This document shows positions 29,377 through 38,337 of a DNA stretch of 64,000 bases, piece by piece (the first letter of the stretch is position 1; every line of letters starts with the position of its first letter). The notes under the pieces are model-generated. The model was not told the origin of the DNA. It saw only the letters and a program-made list of their open reading frames with translations, and did not search any database. Origin of the DNA: JAWOLE01 sp035263845 (GTDB lineage Bacteria > Acidobacteriota > Thermoanaerobaculia > UBA5066 > Gp7-AA6); the NCBI GenBank assembly GCA_035263845.1, contig DATFQY010000125.1, positions 1-64,000 of the forward strand, written 5' to 3'. The position numbers and the translations under genes are program-made.

Positions 29377-31590
29377 CTACAGGTTGTCCTCGAAGAACTT
29401 GGCGATCGTCATGTTGCGGAAGTTGAGGGCGTCCTTGCCGCGGAAGCCGTGGCGCTGGCCGGGAACGACCTCCAGCTGATACGGCTTTCCCGCTTTGACC
29501 AGGGCGTCGATGAACGCCATTGTGTTCTGCATGTGGACGTTGTCGTCGGACGTGCCGTGGATGAGCAGGAGCCTGGCCTTCAGGTCCTTCGCCTTCGAAA
29601 GCGGCGCCGCGGACTCGTACCCCTGCGGGTTGTCCTTCGGCGTCCGCATGTACCGCTCCGTGTAGATCGTGTCGTAGAACTTCCAGGAAGTCACCGGCGC
29701 GCCCGCCACGCCGCACTTGAACACGTCCGGCGCATTCGTCAGGGAATACAACGTCATGTACCCGCCGTAGGACCAGCCCCAGATCCCGATCCGCCCGGGG
29801 TCCACGTAGGGCAGCGACTTCAAGTACTTCACCCCGGCGAGCTGGTCGGCGAGCTCGTGCTTGCCCATGTCCTTGAACACCGCCGACTCCCACGCGTGGC
29901 CCCGTCCGAAGGAGCCCCGGTTGTCCAGGCTCCAGAGGAGGACCCCCTTCGAGACCAGGTATTGCTCGAAGAGCGACCCCGCTCCCCAGGAATCGCGCAC
30001 GACCTGCGAGTGCGGGCCGCCGTAGACGTAGACGACGACCGGATACTTCTTCGACGGATCGAAATTCGCCGGCTTGACGAGGCGCGCCATCAGCTTCGTG
30101 CCGTCGTCGGCGTTGACCTCGAGCTCTTCGGTCGTCCCGGTCTCGTACTCCGACAGCCGGTTGTCCGGCCGATACACGGCTCGCAGCGGCCGGCCCAGGA
30201 AGTCGACCAGCGAGACGATGGGAGGCGCATTCGTCGTCGAGTATGTGTCGAGCAGGTAGAAGCCGTCCGGCGACATCTCGGCGGCGTGCGTTCCCTGAAT
30301 GAGCGGGAACTTCGTGAACCTCGAGCCGTCCAGCATCACGCGGTAGATCGCACGGTGGCGCACGTTCTCCTCGTTTGCCGTGAAGTAGACGACGCTTCGG
30401 CCCTCGTCCACCCCGACGATCCTGTCCACGATCCACTTGCCGCTGGTGATCTGCCTCGGCTCGCCGCCCGAGACGTTGCCGACGTAGATGTGCGCGTATC
30501 CGTCGCGTTCGGACTTCCAGACGTACCGGCCGTCCTTCAAAAACTTCGGCGGCTCGACGACGTTGATCCAGTACGGGTCCTTCTCGACGAAGAGCGAGCG
30601 CGAGGCCCCGCCCGGGACCGACAGCAGGCGGACGTCCTGGCTGTCCTGTGCGCGGTTCAGGACCCGGTAGCAGACGGACTTCGAGTCGGCGGTCCAGGAG
30701 AACGCGGGCTCGATGTAGACGTCGCCCTCCGGCTTCGCTTCGCCGCGAGGCGTCCCGTCCACGCCGACGACGTGGAACGAGGCCTTCGAGTTGGGCGAGC
30801 CGGACTTGGGATACCGCTGCTCCTTCAGACCCGCGGGGACCCTCAGGAAATCCACGAGCGGGTAGGAGTCCACGCGGCTCTCGTCGAGCTTCAGGTAAGC
30901 GATGGACGAGGAATCCGGGGACCACTCGTAGGAGCGGCCCGTCCGGTTGGCGAGCTCTTCCTCGTACACCCAGTCGAGCCGGCCGTTGAAGACATGCTCC
31001 GAGCCGTCGGTCGTCAGCCGCTTCTCTTTCTTCGTCGAGAGGTCGAGGACGTAGAGGTCCCCCTTGCGGGTGTACGCGAGAAGCTTTCCGTCGGGCGAAA
31101 AGGTCGGGAATTCCTCGGTCCCGCTCTCGCTCGTGAGCCGCTCGAGCTTGCGGTCGGCCGCGTTGTAAAGCCAGAGGTCTCCCTCTCCGGAGAGCACGAG
31201 CGACTTGCCGTCGGGGGACCAGCGGTAGCCCTCGAGCGAGGCCCGCCGGGGCCGGCGGCGCTCTCCGGCCGCTCCCGGCTCGGCGGGCTTGCCCTCCTCG
31301 GGAAGGGCGAGGGTGTCGGGGCCGGCGACGGTTCGCCTGGCGCCCGTGCCCGCGTTCTCCAGGATCAGCTCCGCGGCCGAGTCTTCTCCGGCCCCCGTTC
31401 GCAGGAGGTACGAGTAGTCGTTGGACCCGGGCAGCCAGGTCAGGGCGGCGACGGCGCGGCCGGCCAGCGGCGGGTCCGACGTCAGGTCTTCGACGGTGAG
31501 CTTTTTCTTCTGCTGGGCGAGGACGGACGACGCCGTCAGCAGCGACAGCAGGATGGCGAAACGGCGGTTTCTCCGCGGCGATGAGATCAA
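29377..31590 (-). CDS. Exported dipeptidyl-peptidase IV-like S9 peptidase
   Basis: The 737-residue protein cleaves dipeptides, likely X-Pro, from oligopeptides in the periplasm. It has a signal peptide, an N-terminal beta-propeller with the DPP-IV double-Glu motif DWVYEEE (about residues 210-216), and a C-terminal alpha/beta hydrolase. The catalytic triad is Ser in GWSYGGYM (about 605), Asp in GTSDDNVH (about 680) and His in RHGF (about 714). The start is TTG 31590 with GAGGA 6 bases upstream. It diverges from the TIM-barrel gene with 40 bases between. Confidence 0.92.
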   Translation of the reverse strand: MISSPRRNRRFAILLSLLTASSVLAQQKKKLTVEDLTSDPPLAGRAVAALTWLPGSNDYSYLLRTGAGEDSAAELILENAGTGARRTVAGPDTLALPEEGKPAEPGAAGERRRPRRASLEGYRWSPDGKSLVLSGEGDLWLYNAADRKLERLTSESGTEEFPTFSPDGKLLAYTRKGDLYVLDLSTKKEKRLTTDGSEHVFNGRLDWVYEEELANRTGRSYEWSPDSSSIAYLKLDESRVDSYPLVDFLRVPAGLKEQRYPKSGSPNSKASFHVVGVDGTPRGEAKPEGDVYIEPAFSWTADSKSVCYRVLNRAQDSQDVRLLSVPGGASRSLFVEKDPYWINVVEPPKFLKDGRYVWKSERDGYAHIYVGNVSGGEPRQITSGKWIVDRIVGVDEGRSVVYFTANEENVRHRAIYRVMLDGSRFTKFPLIQGTHAAEMSPDGFYLLDTYSTTNAPPIVSLVDFLGRPLRAVYRPDNRLSEYETGTTEELEVNADDGTKLMARLVKPANFDPSKKYPVVVYVYGGPHSQVVRDSWGAGSLFEQYLVSKGVLLWSLDNRGSFGRGHAWESAVFKDMGKHELADQLAGVKYLKSLPYVDPGRIGIWGWSYGGYMTLYSLTNAPDVFKCGVAGAPVTSWKFYDTIYTERYMRTPKDNPQGYESAAPLSKAKDLKARLLLIHGTSDDNVHMQNTMAFIDALVKAGKPYQLEVVPGQRHGFRGKDALNFRNMTIAKFFEDNL

Positions 31591-31630
31591 GGTCTTTCCT
31601 CCTCAGTGAGCGGCCGCCGATTCTCCCATA

Positions 31631-32671
31631 ATGGGCGCAATGATTCGCGTGATCGGGGCGCTCGCGGCCGCGGCCTGGCTCGCCGCCCCGCCGCAAGCTC
31701 CGCCACCGGCGCCGCAGCGTCCCGCCCTGGGGCTCGCCATCGAGTTCGAGAAAACTCCCGCCCCGGAGGTCGAGCGGCGTGCCGTCGAGGAGGTCCGCCG
31801 CACCGGCGTGAATTTCTTCCTCCTGACGCTCTCCTGGTCGAAGGCAGAGCCGGCGCCCCGCAAGTACCGCGTGGAGGAGATCGCCCGGACTGCGCGCCTG
31901 CTCCGCCAGTCGGGAGCGACCCTGCACCTGGACCTGCCGCTCGTCGCCGGCCGCCGGCGCGACGTCCCGGCCGACCTGGAGAAGTCCGCCTTCGACGACC
32001 CGAAGCTCTCCATCCGGCTGGGGCAGCTCTTCGAAGCCCTTCGGGACGCACTGGCGGACTTCTCGACGATTTCCCTGGGCTACGAGGCGGACGCCTACTT
32101 TGCCGACAAGCCGGAGGAGCTGAAGGCCTACCGACGCCTCTTCGACGGCGCCGTCGAGTTCCTCGGGAAAGTCGCCCCGCGCCTCGCCGTCGGGGTGACC
32201 ACCGCCGCGCCGGGCGAAAGCGTCTCCCCGGAGGTCGCCGCGGAGCTCCACCGCAAGAGCCCGGTCCTCTTCTACGTCTACGCGCCCTTCGAGCGGGAAA
32301 AACCGTTCCGGCACCGCCCTCCGGACGCCCTCGACGCGGACTGGAAGCGGCTGCTCGAGAGCGCGAAGGACCGGCCCATCGCCTTCCCGGAGATCTCCTA
32401 CTCCTCCGCCCCCGAGAACGGCTCGAGCCCCGAGAAGCAGGCGGAGTTCGTGCGGCGGCTGCGCCGGTTCGTCTCCTCGGCGGACGGAAAACGCATCCTC
32501 TTCGCGCGCTACGTCACCTGGCGCGATCCTCCGCCGGATCTCTTCCGGACCGATCCCTCCGCCGCCGAACCGATGCGCCGGCGGACGAGCTACCTCCTGC
32601 ATCGCGGCCTGCAGGGCCCCGACGGAACAGCCAAGCCGGCGTGGAAGGAGTGGGTCCGAGGGCAGAAGTAG
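31631..32671 (+). CDS. Secreted protein, possible glycoside-hydrolase-like TIM barrel
   Basis: The 346-residue exported protein has a signal peptide (MIRVIGALAAAAWLAAPP) and a Pro-rich mature start. The body shows alternating strands and helices like a TIM barrel: GVNFFLLTLSWSKAEP, ATLHLDLPLVAG, ISLGYEADAYF, RLAVGVTTA, IAFPEISYSSAPENGSSPEKQ. Glu in GYEAD and in FPEISY sit where retaining glycosidases carry acid and nucleophile, but I cannot assign a GH family. ATG 31640 is an alternative start. The FBPase gene follows after 15 bases. Confidence 0.6.
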   Translation: MGAMIRVIGALAAAAWLAAPPQAPPPAPQRPALGLAIEFEKTPAPEVERRAVEEVRRTGVNFFLLTLSWSKAEPAPRKYRVEEIARTARLLRQSGATLHLDLPLVAGRRRDVPADLEKSAFDDPKLSIRLGQLFEALRDALADFSTISLGYEADAYFADKPEELKAYRRLFDGAVEFLGKVAPRLAVGVTTAAPGESVSPEVAAELHRKSPVLFYVYAPFEREKPFRHRPPDALDADWKRLLESAKDRPIAFPEISYSSAPENGSSPEKQAEFVRRLRRFVSSADGKRILFARYVTWRDPPPDLFRTDPSAAEPMRRRTSYLLHRGLQGPDGTAKPAWKEWVRGQK

Positions 32672-32686
32672 AATCCGGCCAACCTC

Positions 32687-33658
32687 GTGATCACACTGGA
32701 CCGGTTCATTCTCGAAGAGGAACGCCACCATCCCGGCGCCACCGGGGAGCTCTCGATGCTCCTGATGCGCTTCGGCGTGGCGGGCAAGAGGATTGCGTGG
32801 GAGCTCGCGGTCGGGGGGCTGAAGCGGTTGCTGGGCTCGACCGGCGAGGAGAACGTCCAGGGCGAGGACCAGAAGAAGCTCGACGCCCTCGCCAACGAGA
32901 TCCTGCTGGAGACGTTCGACTACGGCGGCCTCGTCTCCGTTGCGGCTTCCGAGGAGATGGAAAAGATCGTTGAGTTCCCGCACGCGACGGAGAACGGGCG
33001 CTACGCCGTGCTCTTCGACCCGATGGACGGGTCCTCCAACATCGCGGTCAACGGGACCCTCGGCACCATCTTCTCGATCCGGCCGCGCGGCGGCGGGGGA
33101 GAGGAGGCGCTGCTTCGCTCCGGGCGCGAGCAGGTCGCGGCGGGCTACATCCTCTTCGGGCCCGCCACGCTCTTCGTCTACACCTGCGGCGAGGAGGTCC
33201 GTCTCTTCACGCTGGAGCCCTCGATCGGCGAGTTCCTCCTGACGACCGCGTCGGTCCGCATGCCTTCCCACGGCAGGGCCTACGCCGTCAACGAGGGGCG
33301 CTCGGGAGGCTGGACGCCGGAGACCGCGGCGTTCGTGGACCACTTGAAGCGCGACGGCCGGACGTACTCGACGCGCTACTCCGGGTCGCTCGTGGGCGAC
33401 TTCCATCGGATCCTGCTCGAGGGAGGCGTCTACCTCTATCCCGCCGCGGCCGGGAAGTCCTCGGGAAAACTGCGCGTGCTCTACGAGTGTCACCCCCTAG
33501 CTTTCCTGGCGGAGCACGCCGGCGGCGCCGCGACCACGGGTCGGGAGAAGATCCTCGACGTCATCCCGGACTCCCTCCACGCGAGGATCCCCTTCGCCAT
33601 CGGCAGCAGCGAGGAAATCGCCCTCTACGAGCGGTACGCCCGTGGGCACGAGTCTTAG
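32687..33658 (+). CDS. fbp: Class I fructose-1,6-bisphosphatase
   Basis: The 323-residue enzyme hydrolyses fructose-1,6-bisphosphate in gluconeogenesis. The metal site DPMDGSSN lies at about 111-118, substrate-binding parts are RYSGSLVGDFHR and LYECHPLAFLAEHAGG, and the total length fits class I enzymes. The start is GTG 32687, with no good Shine-Dalgarno; a TAGAAT box overlaps the upstream stop at 32669-32674, 12 bases before. It could also be read through from the upstream gene. Confidence 0.93.
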   Translation: MITLDRFILEEERHHPGATGELSMLLMRFGVAGKRIAWELAVGGLKRLLGSTGEENVQGEDQKKLDALANEILLETFDYGGLVSVAASEEMEKIVEFPHATENGRYAVLFDPMDGSSNIAVNGTLGTIFSIRPRGGGGEEALLRSGREQVAAGYILFGPATLFVYTCGEEVRLFTLEPSIGEFLLTTASVRMPSHGRAYAVNEGRSGGWTPETAAFVDHLKRDGRTYSTRYSGSLVGDFHRILLEGGVYLYPAAAGKSSGKLRVLYECHPLAFLAEHAGGAATTGREKILDVIPDSLHARIPFAIGSSEEIALYERYARGHES

Positions 33659-33715
33659 CGTCTTGGCGGCCTAAGGGCTAAGCAGCTCGTTAACGCGGAA
33701 ATCCGCCCGCCCGTC

Positions 33716-33743
33716 CCTCCCCGTAAGGAGACGGGGAGGTGGC
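33716..33743 (+). promoter_or_regulatory. Hairpin containing the ribosome binding site of the TonB receptor gene
   Basis: CCTCCCCGT (33716-33724) and ACGGGGAGG (33731-33739) form a perfect 9-bp stem with loop AAGGAG. The GGAGG of the 3' arm is the Shine-Dalgarno, 4 bases before ATG 33744. Folding would hide it; the loop offers a second purine-rich site. The stem also resembles the CTCTCCC/GGGAGAG repeat family of the window. Confidence 0.6.
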
Positions 33744-35873
33744 ATGTCGCGGCGGGCGTTTCTTCTGGCGGCGGCGATGGCGTTCGTCGCGCTCCGGCTG
33801 GCGGGGCAGCAGCAGGGTTCCTCCGGCTCCGCGGAGGAAGACGGCGGGCCGGACCTCAAGGTCAGCGCGGACGTCGTCGTCAGCGCGAAGAAGCCGCCCT
33901 CGAATCTTGCCGAGGTGACCGACGCTTCCGAGAGTCTCGTCGGCCTCGCGGACGCCGCGTCGCAGGGAGTCGTGGGAGCGAGGCAGCTCGACCTGCGCCC
34001 GGTCCAGCGCACGGGAGAGATCCTCGAGAGCGTGCCCGGCCTCGTCGTGAGCCAGCACAGCGGCGAGGGGAAAGCCAACCAGTACTACCTGCGGGGATTC
34101 AACCTCGATCACGGAACGGATTTCGCGACGGCGATCGGCGGAGTCCCGGTCAACATGCCCTCGCACGCCCACGGCCAGGGGTACTCGGACGTCAACTTCG
34201 TCATCCCGGAGTTGATCGGCGCCATCCAGTACCGCAAGGGGACGTATTCGGCCGAACAGGGAGACTTCTCGGCGGCCGGCTCGGCGGACATCCGCCTCGT
34301 GGACGAGCTGCCGCGGGGGATCGCTCAGGCGGGAGGCGGTGAGGACGGGTTCGGCCGGCTCCTCGTAGCGGACTCCCCGAGGGTGGGAGGCGGACGGCTG
34401 CTGTACGCCTTCGAGACGACGCGCTACGACGGGCCGTGGGTCCATCCCGACGACTCCCGCAGGTACAACGGCCTCCTTCGGTACAGCTTCCACGGGGACG
34501 ACTCGGCGTGGTCGGTAACGGCGATGGGTTACCAGAGCCGGTGGAACTCGACGGACCAGGTGCCCGGCCGCGCGCTCTCCGAAGGCCTCGTCTCTCCGTA
34601 CGGTGCGATCGATCCGACCGACGGAGGCGAAACACACCGCTACAGCCTGTCCGTCGACGGCCGGTGGAACGGCGCCGACTCGGTGACGCGGGCGACCGCG
34701 TATGCCGTGGACTACGGGCTCGATCTCTTCTCCAACTTCACCTACTTCTTGGACGACCCGCTTCGCGGCGACCAGTTCGAGCAGGTAGACCGGCGCGTCG
34801 TGACCGGCGCGAAGGGGAGCCGCGAGTGGCGCTCCTCGTGGTTCGGAAGGGAGACGCGCAACGCGGCCGGAATCGAGGTGCGCCACGACAACATCGCGGA
34901 GAACGGCCTCTTCCACACCGAGGCCCGCAGAGTCCTGGACACGGTGAGCGTGGACCACGTGACTCAGACCAGCGCGTCGGTCTGGTTCGAGAACAGCGTG
35001 CGCTGGTCGGAGAAGCTGCGCACGGTCGTCGGGTTGCGGGAAGACGTCTACCGGTTCGGGGTCCGGAGCGACAACCCGGCCAACTCCGGCGACGACAGCG
35101 CGAGCCTCCTCTCTCCGAAGTTCTCCGCGGTGTTGGGTCCCTGGCTCGACACGGAGCTCTACGCGAACCTCGGCTACGGCTTCCACAGCAACGACGCGCG
35201 GGGCTCGACGATCACGGTGGACCCGAAGACGGGCGACCCCGTCTCGGGGGTGACGCCGCTCGCCCGCGCGAAGGGCGCGGAGATCGGCGTCCGAAGCGTT
35301 CTCGTCCCGCACCTCCAGGCGACAGTCTCGGTCTGGGGGCTGGACCTGGCCTCGGAGCTCGTCTTCCTGGGAGACGCGGGAACGACGGAGGCCTCGCGGC
35401 CGAGCCGCCGGCAGGGCGTCGAGGTCGCGAGCTTCTGGTCGCCGCTCCCGTGGCTGACGCTGGACGCGGACCTCGCGTTCTCAAAAGCGCGCTTCCGCGA
35501 TCCCGATCCCCCAGGCGACCACGTCCCGGGGGCCGTCGAGACGGTCGTCGCGGCCGGTGCGGCCGTGGAGGACCTGGCGGGCTTCTTCGGCAGCGTGCGG
35601 CTGCGCTACTTCGGCCCGCGCCCGCTCGTCGAGGACGACAGCGTCCGGTCGAAGTCCTCCACCCTCGTCAATCTTCAGGTCGGGCACCAGATCGTCCGGG
35701 GCGTGAGGCTCGCCCTGGACGTCTTCAACGTGCTCGACGCGAAGGTCTCGGACATCGACTACTACTATGCCTCGAGGCTGCCGGGTGAGCCTGCCGGGGG
35801 CGTCACGGATATCCACACCCATCCCGCGATCCCGCGTTCGGCGCGACTCTCCGTGCTCTACTCCTTCCAGTGA
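33744..35873 (+). CDS. TonB-dependent outer membrane receptor
   Basis: The 709-residue receptor has a signal peptide, a plug domain (ILESVPGLVVSQHSGEG, YYLRGFNLDHGTDFA, PVNMPSHAHGQGY) and a 22-strand beta-barrel ending in the terminal aromatic YSFQ. The plug sequence with SHAHGQGYSD and the overlapping downstream HupE gene suggest uptake of a metal or metal complex such as nickel or cobalt; this is inference. Its stop overlaps the HupE start in GTGA. Confidence 0.9.
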   Translation: MSRRAFLLAAAMAFVALRLAGQQQGSSGSAEEDGGPDLKVSADVVVSAKKPPSNLAEVTDASESLVGLADAASQGVVGARQLDLRPVQRTGEILESVPGLVVSQHSGEGKANQYYLRGFNLDHGTDFATAIGGVPVNMPSHAHGQGYSDVNFVIPELIGAIQYRKGTYSAEQGDFSAAGSADIRLVDELPRGIAQAGGGEDGFGRLLVADSPRVGGGRLLYAFETTRYDGPWVHPDDSRRYNGLLRYSFHGDDSAWSVTAMGYQSRWNSTDQVPGRALSEGLVSPYGAIDPTDGGETHRYSLSVDGRWNGADSVTRATAYAVDYGLDLFSNFTYFLDDPLRGDQFEQVDRRVVTGAKGSREWRSSWFGRETRNAAGIEVRHDNIAENGLFHTEARRVLDTVSVDHVTQTSASVWFENSVRWSEKLRTVVGLREDVYRFGVRSDNPANSGDDSASLLSPKFSAVLGPWLDTELYANLGYGFHSNDARGSTITVDPKTGDPVSGVTPLARAKGAEIGVRSVLVPHLQATVSVWGLDLASELVFLGDAGTTEASRPSRRQGVEVASFWSPLPWLTLDADLAFSKARFRDPDPPGDHVPGAVETVVAAGAAVEDLAGFFGSVRLRYFGPRPLVEDDSVRSKSSTLVNLQVGHQIVRGVRLALDVFNVLDAKVSDIDYYYASRLPGEPAGGVTDIHTHPAIPRSARLSVLYSFQ

Positions 35874-36958
35874 GAATCCGCACCCGGGTCCTGCTTGGTC
35901 TCGCGGCAGCGGTGTCCCTGGTGGCTCGCGCGGCGGCATCGCACGAGCTCGGCACGCTCCGGACGTACGTGACGTTCCGGAGGGACGGGCGTTACGAGGT
36001 CGAGGTGTACGTTGACCGCGAGCATCTGCCGCCGCGTTTCGCCGAGTCCGCCGAGGCTCCGCGCCTTCCCATCGAGGGGCTCAGGTCGGACCCGGCGGAC
36101 CGAGTCTCGCGGATCCTTTCCGAAGTCGTAAACGCGTCGAAGGTCTCTTTCGATGGCCGGGTCGTGGTTCCTCGAGTCGAATGGAAGCAACCCGACGCCG
36201 CTGCGGCGGAGCTCGTGCTGCGCATGACGGGGGAGATCCCTTCCGGGGCGAAGGCCTTCAACTGGGGGAATTCGCTCAAGCTCGGGACCTACCTCCTGAC
36301 GATCCGGTCGGAAGGCAAGGAACCGGAGCGCGCCTGGATGGAGGGGGGAGAGGAGAGCCGGCCATTTCCGCTCGAGGCCTCTGTCGTCCCGCCCTCGCGC
36401 GGCCAGGTCGTGCGGCAGTACCTGTTGCTCGGCTACACCCACATTCTTCCCAAGGGGACGGACCACATCCTCTTCGTGCTCGGGATCTTCCTTCTTTCGA
36501 CCCGCCTGAAGCCGGTCCTCCTGCAGGTGACCGCGTTCACGGTCGCCCACACGATCACCCTGGCGCTGACGATCTACGGGATCGTCTCGCTGCGGCCGGC
36601 GATCGTCGAGCCGCTCATCGCCCTGTCGATCGTCTATGTGGCGATCGAGAACGTGGCCACGTCGGAGCTAAAGCCCTGGCGGATCGCGCTGGTCTTCGGC
36701 TTCGGCCTCCTCCACGGCATGGGCTTTGCCGGCGTCCTCTCGCAGCTGGGACTCCCGCGCTCCGAGTTCCTGACCGGGCTCCTCTGCTTCAACGCGGGCG
36801 TCGAACTGGGCCAGCTGACTGTGATCCTCGCCGCGTTCCTGCTCGTCGGCCTTCCATTCCGTCGCAAACCCTGGTACCGCTCCCGGATCGTCATCCCCCT
36901 CTCGCTCGCGATCGCCGCGACCGGCCTCTACTGGGCCATCCAGCGGATCCGGGGCTGA
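35870..36958 (+). CDS. HupE/UreJ family membrane protein, likely metal permease
   Basis: The 362-residue protein has a signal-like N-terminus, a periplasmic region (about 25-175) and a C-terminal HupE/UreJ_2 domain of about six hydrophobic segments. Conserved histidine motifs are GYTHILPKGTDHILF, FTVAHTITLAL and LLHGMGFAG. The family includes secondary nickel/cobalt permeases beside hydrogenase and urease genes. GTG 35870 lies within the receptor stop, so outer- and inner-membrane steps are translated together. Confidence 0.88.
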   Translation: MRIRTRVLLGLAAAVSLVARAAASHELGTLRTYVTFRRDGRYEVEVYVDREHLPPRFAESAEAPRLPIEGLRSDPADRVSRILSEVVNASKVSFDGRVVVPRVEWKQPDAAAAELVLRMTGEIPSGAKAFNWGNSLKLGTYLLTIRSEGKEPERAWMEGGEESRPFPLEASVVPPSRGQVVRQYLLLGYTHILPKGTDHILFVLGIFLLSTRLKPVLLQVTAFTVAHTITLALTIYGIVSLRPAIVEPLIALSIVYVAIENVATSELKPWRIALVFGFGLLHGMGFAGVLSQLGLPRSEFLTGLLCFNAGVELGQLTVILAAFLLVGLPFRRKPWYRSRIVIPLSLAIAATGLYWAIQRIRG

Positions 36959-36996
36959 GAGCAGGCTCCGGTTCGGCGGCGGCCTGTCTAGTCGCG

Positions 36997-37002
36997 TAGA
37001 AT
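36997..37002 (+). promoter_or_regulatory. Candidate -10 box TAGAAT of APC permease gene
   Basis: TAGAAT lies 9 bases before an in-frame CTG (37012) and 78 bases before the first ordinary start (GTG 37081). Its TAG is also the in-frame stop that limits the 5' end of the open frame. Confidence 0.4.
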
Positions 37003-37080
37003 GCCGGCGCTCTGAGCGATAACAAAGAATATCGGGATCCCAAGACGGGACTGCTCCGCGCGGTCTCGCGGTGGCAGATC

Positions 37081-38337
37081 GTGGCGCTGTCGGTCAACGA
37101 CGTCATCGGGAGCGGCGTCTACCTGATCCTGCCGGTCGCGGCGGCGCAGCTGCTGGGGCCGGCGAGCGTGTGGGCGATCCTGGCGGCGGGGTTCGGGGTC
37201 CTCCTTCTCGTCCTCTGTTTCGCGGAGGCCGGCAGCCTCTTCGACAAGGCGGGCGGCGCGATCGTCTATACCCGCGCCGCCTTCGGGGAGTTCGCCGGCT
37301 TCGAAGTCGGCTGGATGAGCTGGATCGCGCGCATCGCGTCCATCGCAGGGCTCTCGGTCTTCTTCGCTCGAGCGGTCGGCTACCTCTGGCCCGGCGCGAA
37401 GAGCGGGGTCGGCCAGCAGGTCACGATCATCCTGCCGTTGCTTTTCCTGACCTGGGTCAACGTCCGGGGAATCAAGCAGGGAGCGCTCACGGCCGTCGTC
37501 CTCGCCTGGGGAAAAGTCCTGCCGCTCGTCCTCTTCGTGCTCGTGGGTCTCTTCTGGGTCAACTGGGGCCGAGTCTTCCCGGTGCCGATGCCCGAGCGCG
37601 CCAACTTCATGAAGGCGGCGCTGCTGGTGCTTTTCGCGTACGGCGGCTTCGAGAACACGGCGGCGCCGGCGGGGGAGTTCAAGAACCCGCAGCGCGATAT
37701 CCCCTTCGCCCTGATCGTCCAGATCATCATCGTCGCCACGATCTACAGCGCCGTCCAGCTCGTCGCGATCGGCACGATCCCCAACCTCGGCGCCTCGCCG
37801 ACCCCGCTTGCCGACGGCGCCGCGGCGATGATGGGCCCAATCGGCGGGTTCATCCTGACGCTGGGCGCGGTCCTCTCGGTCCTGGGAACCAACAACAACA
37901 CCGTTCTCGCCGGCCCGCGCTACCTCTACGCGCTCGCCGAATCCGGGCGGCTGCCCTCCGTCTTCGCGCGCGTCCACCCGAAGTTCTCGACGCCCCACGT
38001 GGCGATCTTGACGCAGACGGCCGTGGCGCTCCTCCTCATGCTCACCGGAACTGCGGAGGAGCTGGCGGTTCTCTCGGCGATCGCGCGCCTCGCGACCTAC
38101 ATGGGCACGGTCGCCTCGGTCCCCGTGCTCCGACGCAAGATGCCGCAGACCCCCCGGACCATCCATCTTCCGGGAGGCGACCTCATCCCGATCCTGGCCT
38201 TCGCGATCTGCTTGCTCTTCCTCTCCGCCGCCGAGAAGAAGAACTGGATCGGCGGAGGCATCGCGCTTGCCGTCGGCGCCGTCATCTACGTGCTCGGCCC
38301 CTTCGGCGCCGCCCGCAAAGAAAGGAGTGGCCCGTGA
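37081..38337 (+). CDS. APC superfamily amino acid permease
   Basis: The product of 418 residues or more has about 12 hydrophobic segments and the APC first-helix motif NDVIGSGVY, plus FAYGGFENTAAPAGE in helix 6. Substrate is probably an amino acid. GTG 37081 is the first ATG/GTG/TTG codon, but it falls inside the first membrane helix: the frame upstream (to CTG 37012) encodes SDNKEYRDPKTGLLRAVSRW, a normal APC N-terminus. The true protein is therefore likely 441 residues with a CTG start. It overlaps the amidohydrolase gene in GTGA. Confidence 0.88.
   Translation: MALSVNDVIGSGVYLILPVAAAQLLGPASVWAILAAGFGVLLLVLCFAEAGSLFDKAGGAIVYTRAAFGEFAGFEVGWMSWIARIASIAGLSVFFARAVGYLWPGAKSGVGQQVTIILPLLFLTWVNVRGIKQGALTAVVLAWGKVLPLVLFVLVGLFWVNWGRVFPVPMPERANFMKAALLVLFAYGGFENTAAPAGEFKNPQRDIPFALIVQIIIVATIYSAVQLVAIGTIPNLGASPTPLADGAAAMMGPIGGFILTLGAVLSVLGTNNNTVLAGPRYLYALAESGRLPSVFARVHPKFSTPHVAILTQTAVALLLMLTGTAEELAVLSAIARLATYMGTVASVPVLRRKMPQTPRTIHLPGGDLIPILAFAICLLFLSAAEKKNWIGGGIALAVGAVIYVLGPFGAARKERSGP

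Noticed and set aside
29261..33493. A 1410-residue minus-strand open frame
   Set aside because: It is the shadow of FBPase, the TIM-barrel gene and the S9 peptidase; composition is Arg/Gly/Glu-rich without domains.
33660..35312. Antisense open frame of 540 residues opposite the TonB receptor
   Set aside because: Shadow frame from GC-rich codons; the plus strand carries a full receptor with signal peptide and terminal aromatic residue.
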